From Gammaproteobacteria bacterium (GTDB lineage: Bacteria > Pseudomonadota > Gammaproteobacteria > Steroidobacterales > Steroidobacteraceae), in NCBI GenBank assembly GCA_025355645.1, contig JANXZG010000019.1, positions 62,001-126,000 of the forward strand: a stretch of 64,000 bases of DNA, read 5' to 3'. The notes beneath the pieces were generated by a model. It saw only the letters and a program-made list of their open reading frames with translations, was not told the origin of the DNA and ran no database searches. The position numbers were made by a program, and so were the translations under genes. Positions 26,814 through 35,314 of this stretch are shown in pieces (position 1 is the first letter of the stretch; each line of letters opens with the position of its first letter).

Positions 26814-26872
26814 CCTTCAAAGCCCCTGCTGACCCCGTGATGGCGGGACGAGAAGTTAAGTTTACCACCGGC

Positions 26873-26904
26873 AAAAAAAAGCCCCGAGTTTTGAATTCGG
26901 GGCT
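26873..26904 (-). terminator. Rho-independent terminator (minus strand)
   Basis: Perfect inverted repeat AGCCCCGA ... TCGGGGCT (26880-26904) next to an eight-base run of A on the plus strand (26873-26880), which reads as hairpin plus U-tract on the minus strand. It would terminate transcription of the small minus-strand gene at 26949-27146 before it reaches the L,D-transpeptidase gene. Confidence 0.85.
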
Positions 26905-26948
26905 GTAAGTGCGGACTTCATTGAAGGGAAGTAAAGCCCGCTAGGGGA

Positions 26949-27146
26949 TCAATGCAGTTGATGCCATTGCAGGACCTGTATGTCCCGCTCCTCCAGGTCA
27001 AAGTTGCTGGCTAACACCCGCGCTATCTCGCGGTCATCGTTGGACGCGGTCGGCTGCCCCAGCAGCTCCACGACACCTCGGTACTCGCTGTAGTCAACGG
27101 CACCGTCCTGCTGCGCAATAAAGTGGGTGTAGTATTTGGCGCTCAT
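26949..27146 (-). CDS. Small conserved hypothetical protein
   Basis: 65 residues from ATG 27146. Acidic, soluble, no signal peptide (MSAKYYTHFIAQQDGAVDY ... ERDIQVLQWHQLH). A terminator lies directly downstream, which supports it as a separate transcription unit. It is divergent from greB across 115 bases. Function unknown; I recognise no family. Confidence 0.55.
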   Translation of the reverse strand: MSAKYYTHFIAQQDGAVDYSEYRGVVELLGQPTASNDDREIARVLASNFDLEERDIQVLQWHQLH

Positions 27147-27261
27147 GTGCCGATAGGTTATTTCCCGGGCGCGCCGCGCGCTGTGAACGATTGCTCACTG
27201 CAGATTCAATTTATGCGAACCCGATCACGTCTGCTTAAGCGCGCGCCGCACCGCTAGAGCC

Positions 27262-27795
27262 ATGTCGCGTTACCGCCCGCCGACGCCCTCAGGCTCCAAA
27301 TACGTCACCCCCGAAGGTGCGCGGCGCCTGCGCGAGGAGCTGGATGAACTTTGGCGCGAGGAACGCCCGCGCGTGACGCTGGCCGTGCAGGCGGCGGCTG
27401 CCCAGGGCGATCGCTCGGAGAACGCTGAGTACACCTATGGCAAGAGGCGCCTGCATGAAATCGACCGAAGGGTCCGCTTCTTGCGCAAGCGGCTCGAGGG
27501 TATGACGGTGGTCGATCCGCTGGCACCGGGCGCAACCCGGGACCCCGGACGGGTCTATTTTGGCGCCTGGGTGCAGGTCGAATATCCCGATCGGCAGCTG
27601 CGCTGGTACCGGATTGTCGGGCCAGATGAATTCGACCTGCATTCGGACTACGTCAGCATGGATTCGCCGCTGGGCCGCGGCCTGCTACGCAAGCGGATCG
27701 ACGAGGAGATCAGGCTCGAGCTGCCGACAGGGCCCACGACACTGCTGGTCGTGGCCATCCACTATGGCCCCGAGCGCCCGCCTATACCACCCTGA
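27262..27795 (+). CDS. greB: Transcription elongation factor GreB
   Basis: 177 residues. N-terminal coiled coil with the conserved tip AQGDRSENAEYTYGKRRLHEIDRR; the acidic Asp/Glu of DRSENAEY reach the RNA polymerase active centre and stimulate cleavage of backtracked transcripts. The C-terminal FKBP-like globular domain follows (WYRIVGPDEFDL, SPLGRGLL). A basic Pro/Ser N-terminal extension and length (E. coli GreB 158, GreA 158) suggest GreB rather than GreA, consistent with the RYRPP start. Its end overlaps the convergent homospermidine synthase gene by 14 bases. Confidence 0.9.
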   Translation: MSRYRPPTPSGSKYVTPEGARRLREELDELWREERPRVTLAVQAAAAQGDRSENAEYTYGKRRLHEIDRRVRFLRKRLEGMTVVDPLAPGATRDPGRVYFGAWVQVEYPDRQLRWYRIVGPDEFDLHSDYVSMDSPLGRGLLRKRIDEEIRLELPTGPTTLLVVAIHYGPERPPIPP

Positions 27796-29200
27796 CGTTT
27801 TTGAACTGCCAGGGGTCGCCCACATCCAGGTCCTCGGCGAACAACTGGCTGCGCTCGTGCAACGGCGTCCAGTCGGTGTATTTGCCCACCAGCTTGCCCA
27901 GGTAAGGCCGGCAGATCGACAGTGGCCGTTCATAGTCCATTTCGTCCGGCTCGACGATGCCCCGGTCAGGATGCTCCATTGCCCAGATCATGCCCGACAG
28001 GGCGGCGCTCGTGACCTGCAGGCTGGTGGCGCTGTTGTGTGGAGCAAGCTTGCGCGCTTCCTGGATGGACAGTTGCGAGCCGTACCAGTAGGCGTTGCGG
28101 CTGTGCCCGGCGAGCAGCACCCCGAGTTCATCGATTCCCTCGGTGATCTCATCCAGCATGATGCGTTTGCGATCCTGTATGTGCCAGTTACGGCCCGCAA
28201 GCTCATGCACCGATAGCACCGCATTGTCGCTCGGATGGTAGGAGTAATGGGACGTCGGCCGGTATACAACCTGTTCGCCATCCCGGACGGTGTAGTAATC
28301 AGCCAGCGAGATGGCCTCGGAGTGCGTGATCAGGAAGCCATGGAAGTGGCCGGCGGAAGGCGTCCAAGTCCGCACGCAGGTGCTCGCGCCCGGTCGGTTC
28401 AGGTAAATCGCACACCCGGAGCCGCGGGCGTGCCTGCCCCCGTCGATCGGGAAATGCTTCTCGTGCGTGCCCCAGCCGAGCTCAGCCGGCTGCGCGCCCT
28501 CGCTGACGAAGCCGTCGACCGACCAGGTGTTGACGAATTCATTCGGCAGTTTCGGCGCATTGGCGACCTGCGTGTCGCGCTCGGCGATGTGCATGACCTT
28601 GATGCCGAGGCGCTGAGCGAGTTTCGCCCAATTCTCGCGCGATGCCGGCGGCTGCACCGCAACGCCCGTATCCTCGGCAACATTCAGCAGTGCCTGCTTG
28701 ACCAGGTGGGAGACGAGCCCGGGATTTGCGCCATGAGTGAGCACTGCGGTAGGACCGCGTGGCCGCTCGCTGCGCAGCGCGAGCGCCTCGAGGCGCATGG
28801 CGTAGTTGCTGCGCGTCTCGACCGACAGGTGCGAATCGGTGTATCCACCTGCCCAGGGCTCAACACAGGTATCCAGGTACAAGACGCCCCGTTCGCCTGC
28901 CAGGCGAATCAGCGCAATGCTCGATACATCCACCGACAGGTTGAGCAGAAAATCGCCGGCACCCAGCAGGGGCTCAAGAACCTGGCGATAGTTGTCCTTC
29001 GTCAGCGCCGCCTTGATGAATTTGATGCCATAGACCTGTGCCACGCTCCGGCCCTTGTCTTCCGCGGTAACAATCGTGATGCGCTCGGCGCTGGTGCCAA
29101 TGTGACGCAAGATCAGCGGCAGGACTCCCTGGCCAATGCTGCCGAATCCGACAAAAACAATCTTGCCGGGAAATTTCACATGGATCGCGTGTTCGCTCAT
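27782..29200 (-). CDS. Homospermidine synthase
   Basis: 472 residues, the usual length of bacterial homospermidine synthases. N-terminal Rossmann NAD-binding region (KIVFVGFGSIGQGVLPLI), GxGSIGQG motif, followed by conserved blocks such as LDTCVEPWAGGY, THGANPGLVSHL and PTSHYSYHPSDNAV. The enzyme uses NAD+ to condense putrescine with another putrescine or spermidine, giving sym-homospermidine. With SpeA (30953) it supplies two steps of a polyamine route in this region; agmatine-to-putrescine enzymes are not in the window. GST is upstream on the same strand. Confidence 0.93.
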   Translation of the reverse strand: MSEHAIHVKFPGKIVFVGFGSIGQGVLPLILRHIGTSAERITIVTAEDKGRSVAQVYGIKFIKAALTKDNYRQVLEPLLGAGDFLLNLSVDVSSIALIRLAGERGVLYLDTCVEPWAGGYTDSHLSVETRSNYAMRLEALALRSERPRGPTAVLTHGANPGLVSHLVKQALLNVAEDTGVAVQPPASRENWAKLAQRLGIKVMHIAERDTQVANAPKLPNEFVNTWSVDGFVSEGAQPAELGWGTHEKHFPIDGGRHARGSGCAIYLNRPGASTCVRTWTPSAGHFHGFLITHSEAISLADYYTVRDGEQVVYRPTSHYSYHPSDNAVLSVHELAGRNWHIQDRKRIMLDEITEGIDELGVLLAGHSRNAYWYGSQLSIQEARKLAPHNSATSLQVTSAALSGMIWAMEHPDRGIVEPDEMDYERPLSICRPYLGKLVGKYTDWTPLHERSQLFAEDLDVGDPWQFKNVRVV

Positions 29201-29277
29201 CGTCCGTCACCCGTAGTTGCGCTGCGTCGTTGCCGAAGCAACAAGCCTGCCAGATTACCTGCCGCTGTGCAGAAAAC

Positions 29278-29943
29278 TCAACTTTCGCGCCAATGGGGCG
29301 GGTAAGTGCGCTCATACCCGGGCAGTGCCTCGACCCGCTGGATCCAGCGCGCAAGGGCTGGGTAATTTTTCTCCATGGGCAGGAACCGCGCGCCGAGCTC
29401 GCGCGCGGCTTCTCGGCGCAGCGCCCGGCGCAATAGCTGGATCCACGGGAAGATCACCATGTCGGTCGCCGACACCGCGGAGCCCACGATCCAGTCCTCC
29501 TTGCTGAGGCGCCCTTCGATGGTGCGCGCCTCGCGAGCGACGACATGCATCGCGTCGGCCAGGGGCTCGAGGTCGGCGGCAACAGAATCGGCGAATATGG
29601 CCTGCACGATCTTGCTGAGCGAGGGTTCGGCGTACGCCTGGAATTCGCAGATCACCCGCATGATGACGCCAGCTTCCTCGGGGCTCGAGCCAAAGATCGG
29701 CCGCTCCGGATACTTGACCTCCAGGTAGTAAAGGATTGCGACCGATTCGAACACGACGTAGTCGCCGTCCTTCAGCACCGGCACGCGGCCGCGCGGATTG
29801 AGCTTGAGCATGTGCGGGGACTGGTGCTCCTGCTTGTCAAAGTGCAGCACCTGGGATTCATAGGGCAGCCTCTTGTGCTCGAGCGCGAGCTGCACGCGCC
29901 ACGAATACGGGCTACCGCTGCCCCAGTACAAGGTGATTGCCAT
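29278..29943 (-). CDS. Glutathione S-transferase family protein
   Basis: 221 residues from ATG 29943. Thioredoxin-like N-terminal domain with YWGSGSPYSWRVQLALE (active-site Ser/Tyr region), cis-Pro in GRVPVL and the glutathione-binding FESVAILYYLE, then an all-helical C-terminal domain with SATDMVIFPW. It would conjugate glutathione to electrophiles or reduce peroxides; substrate unknown. Lies upstream of homospermidine synthase on the same strand with a 77-base gap. Confidence 0.9.
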   Translation of the reverse strand: MAITLYWGSGSPYSWRVQLALEHKRLPYESQVLHFDKQEHQSPHMLKLNPRGRVPVLKDGDYVVFESVAILYYLEVKYPERPIFGSSPEEAGVIMRVICEFQAYAEPSLSKIVQAIFADSVAADLEPLADAMHVVAREARTIEGRLSKEDWIVGSAVSATDMVIFPWIQLLRRALRREAARELGARFLPMEKNYPALARWIQRVEALPGYERTYPPHWRES

Positions 29944-29980
29944 GGTGGCAATTGTAACGGATGACGTTCGCGCCATGCCG

Positions 29981-30020
29981 CGTTAAGCCGCGTAAAGCTG
30001 CGTTAAGCTGCGTTAAGCTG
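29981..30020. repeat. Four tandem 10-base repeats upstream of the sulfurtransferase gene
   Basis: Units cgttaagccg, cgtaaagctg, cgttaagctg, cgttaagctg follow each other without gaps, ending six bases before the ATG at 30026. A 10-base period matches a DNA helical turn, but the last units also occupy the position of a ribosome binding site. Function unknown. Confidence 0.7.
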
Positions 30021-30025
30021 TGGGG

Positions 30026-30880
30026 ATGCGATACACGACCCTGATCGACCCGGCACACCTGACTGTCCTGCTCGGCAAGCCGGGCATCGCGATCGTTGAT
30101 TGCCGCTTTGATCTCGCGGCAAGCTCGGCCGGGCATGCAGCGTATTTGAAGGCGCACATTCCGGGCGCCGGCTTTGCGGACCTGAACCGGGATATGTCGG
30201 CGCCGCACGGACCGCACACCGGCCGCCATCCGCTGCCGGACCGGTCAACGTTCGCGGCTGCGCTCGGTGCTCTCGGTATCGACAATACCACCCAGGTCGT
30301 CGCGTATGACCAGGCGAGCGGCGCCTTTGCCGCAAGGTTCTGGTGGATGCTGCGCTGGCTGGGTCATCAAAGCGTGGCGGTGCTCGACGGCGGCTTCGAT
30401 GCGTGGCGGGCCGCGGGCCATCCCGTCGAGTCCGGCCCCCATCAGGCACCGTCGCGGCGCTTCCTGCTTCAGGCCGAAGAACTGCGACCGGCCACGAGCC
30501 GGGAGGTACTGGCGGCAACCCTGCGGCGCGATCGCCTGATCGTCGATGCACGGGCTCCGGAGCGTTACTCAGGTCAGGTCGAACCCCTGGATACGATCGC
30601 CGGCCATATACCGGGAGCCGTCAATGCGCCATTCACCGCCAATCTGGGGGCTGCGGGGCAATTCCTGCCGGCGGCCGATTTGCGGCGCCAATGGCTGCAG
30701 ATCCTGGGTGGCAAGGCCCCACAGGAACTCATCGCGATGTGTGGCTCGGGCGTCACTGCCTGCCACAACCTGCTGGCGCTGGAAGTAGCCGGCCTGCCCG
30801 GTGCATCGCTGTACGCCGGCTCATGGAGCGAGTGGATTCGCGACCCGGCGCGCCCGGTCGCGACTGGTGGCGCGCCCTGA
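30026..30880 (+). CDS. sseA: 3-mercaptopyruvate/thiosulfate sulfurtransferase, two-domain rhodanese
   Basis: 284 residues from ATG 30026 (GTG 30020 is possible). Two rhodanese domains; the C-terminal one has the catalytic loop CGSGVTA with the active Cys, the CGSGVTA form typical of mercaptopyruvate sulfurtransferase (SseA) rather than CRKGVT of thiosulfate-specific enzymes. The first domain ends in VAVLDGGFDAW. It transfers sulfur from 3-mercaptopyruvate to acceptors such as cyanide or thiols, in the cytoplasm. A 10-base tandem repeat precedes the start. Confidence 0.9.
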   Translation: MRYTTLIDPAHLTVLLGKPGIAIVDCRFDLAASSAGHAAYLKAHIPGAGFADLNRDMSAPHGPHTGRHPLPDRSTFAAALGALGIDNTTQVVAYDQASGAFAARFWWMLRWLGHQSVAVLDGGFDAWRAAGHPVESGPHQAPSRRFLLQAEELRPATSREVLAATLRRDRLIVDARAPERYSGQVEPLDTIAGHIPGAVNAPFTANLGAAGQFLPAADLRRQWLQILGGKAPQELIAMCGSGVTACHNLLALEVAGLPGASLYAGSWSEWIRDPARPVATGGAP

Positions 30881-30952
30881 GCAAATCTGCGCGGCGACTA
30901 TCGAAGCGCCGGTCATTTACATGCCGCGTCAATTTGCTATCTTGCGCAGCCA

Positions 30953-32905
30953 ATGAACACGCCCGCCCGAGTGCTGAGCCCGAATCCGTCCTGGAAGGTC
31001 GAGCAGTCCCTGGACCTCTACCAGGTCGAGGCCTGGGGCAAGGGCTATTTCTCCATCAACGAGCAGGGCCATGTCGTGGTGCGCCCCGACCTGGACGCCA
31101 CGCGCGAGATCGACCTGCACGACGTCGTGACAGGACTCAGGGCGCGTGACCTGCATGCGCCCGTCGTCATCCGTTTCTCGGACATCCTTGCGCACCGGCT
31201 GCGCCACCTTGCGGAGGCTTTTGCCACTGCGATCACGGAAAACGACTACCGCAACCGCTATGCGGCAGTGTTTCCGATCAAGGTCAACCAGCAGCGCCTG
31301 GTCGTCGAGGAGGTCTACCGGTACGGCAAGGAATTCGGCTTCGGTCTCGAGGTCGGCTCAAAGCCAGAGTTGCTGGCGGTCATGTCGATCACGGAGGATG
31401 CACCTGACCGCATCATCATCTGCAATGGCTTTAAGGACGACAGCTACATAGAAGCGGTAATCCTCGCGACCAAGCTTGGCCGCATGATCATCCCGGTGGT
31501 TGAGAATTTCGCCGAGATTCACCTGATCCTGAAGCACGCCGAGACCTACAGCGTGCGCCCCAAGATCGGCGTGCGGGTCAAACTCGCCAGCGAAGGCGCC
31601 GGGCGCTGGCGCGATTCGGCTGGCGAGAAATCCAAGTTTGGCCTGTTCATCAGCGAGATCCTCGAGTTGCACCAGCTGCTGAAGGAGCGCGACATGCTCG
31701 ACTGCCTCCAGCTCGTGCACTGTCACCCTGGCAGCCAGCTGCAGGACATCCGGCGCGTCAAGGAAGCGATCAACGAGCTCGCGCATGTCTATGCGGAACT
31801 GAAACTGATGGGAGCTGGCCTGCAGTACATCGACATCGGCGGCGGCCTCGGCGTCGATTACGACGGCAGCGGCACCAATTTCGAATCATCGATGAACTAC
31901 ACGCTGAACGAGTACGCGAGCGACGTCGTGTACCGAATCAAGGCCGTTTGCGACGATCGAGATGTGCCGCATCCGATGATCGTCAGCGAATCGGGGCGCG
32001 CCATCGCCGCGCACCACAGCCTGCTGGTGTTTAACACCTTAGGCTCCTCCACCCTCGACCAGTTCAAGGTCAAGGGCTCGGTCGAGGAGGACTACCAGGG
32101 CGGCGAAGAAGTGCCACAACCCGTTCGAGACCTTTTTGACAGCTATCGTTCTGTCAATGAGCGGCGCCTGGTCGAGTGCTATCACGATGCGATCCAGGCG
32201 CGCGAACAGGCACTGCAGATGTTCAACCTGGGCTACTTGAGCCTGGAATTCCGCGGATTGGCGGAGCGGCTGTACTGGGCGACCTTCACTAAGATTCGGG
32301 ATCATTGCCGCAAGCTCGGCAAGATTCCCGAGGAACTCGAGAACCTCGAAGCGATGCTGAGTGACATCTACTTCTGCAATTTTTCCATCTTCCAGTCCCT
32401 GCCCGACAGCTGGGCAATCGGCCACCTGTTTCCGATCATGCCGATTCAGCGCCTGGGCGAGCGTCCCACCCGTAATGCAGTGCTAGCCGACATCACTTGC
32501 GATTCGGACGGCAAGATCGACCGGTTCGTCAGTGCGCGCGAAACCAAGCGCACACTCGAACTACACGAACTGGTCAAGGGCGAGGAGTACTACCTCGCGG
32601 CCTTCCTCGTGGGCGCCTACCAGGAAACGCTCGGCGATCTGCACAACCTGTTTGGCGATACCCATGTCGTGCACATCAAGCTGCATGCGGAGGGGGGGTG
32701 GTGGATCGAGGAGATCGTCAAGGGCGACACGGCCACCAAGGTCCTCGAGTACATGGAGTACGACACCGATGAGCTGTATCCACGGCTCGCGAGGGACTGC
32801 GAGCGGGCCGTGCGCGAGGGCCGGATGAGCCTCGCGGAGGCCCAGGTGGTGAAGCGATTCTACGAAACCGAACTCAACGGATATGCCTATTTGGAAGGCG
32901 AATAG
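30953..32905 (+). CDS. speA: Biosynthetic arginine decarboxylase
   Basis: 650 residues (E. coli SpeA 658). PLP-dependent fold-III enzyme converting arginine to agmatine. The PLP lysine is in YAAVFPIKVNQQ; other conserved blocks include the CHPGSQ motif, IDIGGGLGVDYDGSG glycine loop binding phosphate, and a C-terminal region with ESGRAIAAHHS. It is the entry to putrescine without ornithine decarboxylase; with the homospermidine synthase at 27782 it implies a polyamine pathway ending in homospermidine. No speB or agmatine deiminase gene is adjacent. Confidence 0.95.
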   Translation: MNTPARVLSPNPSWKVEQSLDLYQVEAWGKGYFSINEQGHVVVRPDLDATREIDLHDVVTGLRARDLHAPVVIRFSDILAHRLRHLAEAFATAITENDYRNRYAAVFPIKVNQQRLVVEEVYRYGKEFGFGLEVGSKPELLAVMSITEDAPDRIIICNGFKDDSYIEAVILATKLGRMIIPVVENFAEIHLILKHAETYSVRPKIGVRVKLASEGAGRWRDSAGEKSKFGLFISEILELHQLLKERDMLDCLQLVHCHPGSQLQDIRRVKEAINELAHVYAELKLMGAGLQYIDIGGGLGVDYDGSGTNFESSMNYTLNEYASDVVYRIKAVCDDRDVPHPMIVSESGRAIAAHHSLLVFNTLGSSTLDQFKVKGSVEEDYQGGEEVPQPVRDLFDSYRSVNERRLVECYHDAIQAREQALQMFNLGYLSLEFRGLAERLYWATFTKIRDHCRKLGKIPEELENLEAMLSDIYFCNFSIFQSLPDSWAIGHLFPIMPIQRLGERPTRNAVLADITCDSDGKIDRFVSARETKRTLELHELVKGEEYYLAAFLVGAYQETLGDLHNLFGDTHVVHIKLHAEGGWWIEEIVKGDTATKVLEYMEYDTDELYPRLARDCERAVREGRMSLAEAQVVKRFYETELNGYAYLEGE

Positions 32906-33108
32906 GCCGGCGAGACGCTGTTTGCCAACCCTAAAGGCCTGGCGTAGCATCCGCGCGTAGGCTCGTTCTCTACCTTTGTGGGATAGTGCACGACCGAAGG
33001 TACAGATCTTCGTGGTCAGGGAGTTTGCACGACGGTCTGCGTGTCGAAAACTGCGCGCAAGTGGGGCCGCGCCCTGACTTCGTGCGCAATGTCAGTGAGA
33101 CCAGTTGA

Positions 33109-33426
33109 ATGACGACGATTTACGTTGGCAACCTGCCGTTCACAGCAACAGAAGACGAAGTACGCAGCCTGTTCGAACGTCACGGAAAAGTAGAATCGGT
33201 AAAGCTCATCAACGATCGCGAGACGGGGCGGCCCCGCGGGTTCGCGTTCGTGGACATGGCAACCGGTGAAGCCCAAAGCGCTATCCAGCAGACGAACGGC
33301 TTCCAGATGGGAGGCCGACCCTTGCGCGTCAATGAGGCGCAGGAACGCGCCTCTCGCTCCAGACCGCCCGGTGGTGGAGGCGGCGGCGGCGGCGGCGGCG
33401 GCGGCGGGAACCGTCGCTGGCGCTAA
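33109..33426 (+). CDS. RRM-type RNA-binding protein with Gly-rich tail
   Basis: 105 residues: one RNA recognition motif with RNP2 IYVGNL and RNP1 RGFAFVDM, then a tail of about 14 glycines and an Arg-Trp-Arg end. Cyanobacterial and proteobacterial proteins of this type bind RNA and are often cold-induced. The Gly tail is encoded by a near-perfect GGC repeat (33370-33408), so tail length could vary by slippage. About 200 bases of non-coding sequence precede the gene, enough for a structured 5' leader, but no motif was recognised there. Confidence 0.9.
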   Translation: MTTIYVGNLPFTATEDEVRSLFERHGKVESVKLINDRETGRPRGFAFVDMATGEAQSAIQQTNGFQMGGRPLRVNEAQERASRSRPPGGGGGGGGGGGGGNRRWR

Positions 33427-33528
33427 CGCGCCGATCGCCTTCGCGTCCGACGCGAACCGATTGCAGATCGGCCTCGCCCGGAACCCTCAAGTTAGCTACG
33501 GTCGTCGAGGCCAGATGATGTCGCGGTC

Positions 33529-34062
33529 ATGAAGAAACCGACAAGAATTGGATCGCAGCACGTGCACCGCGGCCGGGTAATCGAGGTCACCACAGAGCGC
33601 GTGCAATACGCCAACGGGCGTACTTACGAGCTTGACCTAGTCCATCATCCGGGCGCTGCTGCTGTGGTTCCCGTCGATGAAATGGGCCGTGTTTGCCTGG
33701 TGCGCCAATACCGAATCGGTATCGAGGATTTCATGTGGGAAGTTCCCGCCGGCAAGCTCGACGCCGGCGAGCCGCCTGCCACTTGTGCAGTGCGCGAACT
33801 GCAGGAGGAGACCGGGATCATCGCCGACGAGTGGACCTCTCTGGGTCTATTTATCCCGGCGCCCGGAATCTTCACCGAGAGAATTTACCTCTACCTTGCG
33901 CGAAGCTTGCATGTAGGCACCGCGGCACCCGATGCGGATGAGGATCTGGAGCTGCAGTGGCTGCCGCTCGATGAGGCGCTCGACAAGGTGCTGCGCGGCG
34001 AATGGAACGACGGCAAGACGGCCGTTGCGCTGCTTCGCGCTGATTTCCAGCTTAAAATGTGA
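33529..34062 (+). CDS. ADP-ribose pyrophosphatase-like Nudix hydrolase
   Basis: 177 residues. The Nudix box is intact: GKLDAGEPPATCAVRELQEETG, giving the metal-binding Glu residues. N-terminal residues (HRGRVIEVTTERVQYANG) and the VRQYRI...WEVPAGKLD order are those of the ADP-ribose pyrophosphatase (NudF-like) group. It would hydrolyse ADP-ribose or related nucleotide sugars to AMP. It lies about 100 bases after the RNA-binding protein gene and precedes an unknown gene by 63 bases on the same strand. Confidence 0.88.
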   Translation: MKKPTRIGSQHVHRGRVIEVTTERVQYANGRTYELDLVHHPGAAAVVPVDEMGRVCLVRQYRIGIEDFMWEVPAGKLDAGEPPATCAVRELQEETGIIADEWTSLGLFIPAPGIFTERIYLYLARSLHVGTAAPDADEDLELQWLPLDEALDKVLRGEWNDGKTAVALLRADFQLKM

Positions 34063-34125
34063 TCCGGTTCAAGCTCCCGGGATGGGTCAATTGACATTGA
34101 ACCGGCGGTACCGCAAAAAGGCGGT

Positions 34126-34575
34126 ATGAAAGATGAACTGCCCAAATTCCGGGTACGGCGAGTCCTGTCCCGGCCGGCCCCGGCGGCTACGCCGGCGCCT
34201 GAGCCCCGGCCGGCAAACATCGTTGAGCCGGCCCGGCCGAGGGTCAGCGGGATGCCCTCGGGCCGCGTGCAGTTCGACGATCGCGGCAACGCCATATGGG
34301 ACGTGATCGCCCGGAACGGGCGCCTCGATGGCGCGACGAAATCACTGAATGTCCTCGATAACCCGACGCTGTCGCTCGCGGAAGACGCGCCGACGCCCAC
34401 CAAGGTCGCCAAGGCTAATCCGCTCGGCACGGTCAAGGGCTACAACCCGTACGACAGCGGCAAACTGGACAAGAAGAAGAAGGGCGGGGACGTCAAGAAG
34501 GATCTTCGCAAGCTAAGCGAATGGATCAAGCTGCGCAAGCAGGCGGCCGGCAACAACCCGATAGAAGAAGAGTAG
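34126..34575 (+). CDS. Hypothetical protein with GYNPYDSG motif and Lys-rich tail
   Basis: 149 residues. Pro/Ala-rich first third, a middle with VQFDDRGNAIWDVI and VLDNPTLSL, then the motif GYNPYDSGK and a strongly basic, helical C-terminus (KKKKGGDVKKDLRKLSEWIK). No signal peptide. The RGNAIWD and GYNPYDSG motifs recur in unannotated proteobacterial proteins of similar size, as far as I recall; no function is known. It converges with the next gene. Confidence 0.6.
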   Translation: MKDELPKFRVRRVLSRPAPAATPAPEPRPANIVEPARPRVSGMPSGRVQFDDRGNAIWDVIARNGRLDGATKSLNVLDNPTLSLAEDAPTPTKVAKANPLGTVKGYNPYDSGKLDKKKKGGDVKKDLRKLSEWIKLRKQAAGNNPIEEE

Positions 34576-34591
34576 AACGCTCGCGTTTCGC

Positions 34592-35221
34592 TCAGTGCTC
34601 GAGGCGTGAACCGCCCTGGCACGCCGGCTGGACGCCCAGATTTCGCAGCAGCCGCTGCGCACGCTTGCTGCCCGTCCTGATCCATATCTCGTACAGGCGC
34701 AGCACATCCGCGTCGCTATGCCGGTAGGACATCTCGCTGACCTCGTTCAGCGCATCGACCAGGCGTTGGAAATTGCAGGCGAGCTCGGCGTACACCGCGC
34801 CGATGCAACGGCTCGACCATGAACGCTGCAAGACGTCGGCGAGCAAACCGTAGGCATTTCCGCCCATTGCGATGTGGTAGTCGATGTCGATCAATTTACG
34901 CGCAAAGCTACGCGCAAAGAAACCGGCGACAAACAAGGATACATCCCCGAGCCGCTGCAGGCTGCGTTGCCGCGCGCTGGCCGTCGGTGCCTCGAGCGAC
35001 TCGGCCAGCATGCGCGCGAGCGGCTTAATGCGCAATCCTTCCGCCGTCTGTTCATAGAACGCCTCGGCCCGCGAGAACATCGTCAGCAGGTTAACAACGT
35101 AGGCCTCGGCGTTTTCATCAATGGCCAGGTGCTGACGCTCGCTCGCCGCATGAAACGCGTCGCGAAAGAACTCGCGCAACGAAGTAACTGCGATCACCGA
35201 GCCTGTGGGATTCGCGCTCAT
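34592..35221 (-). CDS. Hypothetical protein, all-helical
   Basis: 209 residues from ATG 35221. Soluble, largely helical (SLREFFRDAFHAASERQHL, a central SLFVAGFFARSFARKL and a C-terminal YRHSDADVLRLYEIWIRTG). No signal peptide and no recognised family. The positively charged, aromatic helices could bind nucleic acid or membranes, but I cannot say. It stands as a single minus-strand gene between convergent and divergent neighbours. Confidence 0.55.
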   Translation of the reverse strand: MSANPTGSVIAVTSLREFFRDAFHAASERQHLAIDENAEAYVVNLLTMFSRAEAFYEQTAEGLRIKPLARMLAESLEAPTASARQRSLQRLGDVSLFVAGFFARSFARKLIDIDYHIAMGGNAYGLLADVLQRSWSSRCIGAVYAELACNFQRLVDALNEVSEMSYRHSDADVLRLYEIWIRTGSKRAQRLLRNLGVQPACQGGSRLEH

Positions 35222-35314
35222 GGCTCAATATTGACGCGCGGATCGGCAAATGTAGTGATGCCGTCTCGGAAATTCGAATTTTTTTATTCATCAGTCAGCC
35301 TTGCCGACTGCCAA

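Noticed and set aside
27262..27795. GreA instead of GreB
   Set aside because: The basic N-terminal extension and overall length suit GreB better, though both families share the same fold.
35271..35286. AAATTCGAATTT palindrome followed by T residues as a terminator
   Set aside because: Stem is AT-only and would be weak; no gene on the plus strand ends close enough before it to make this convincing.
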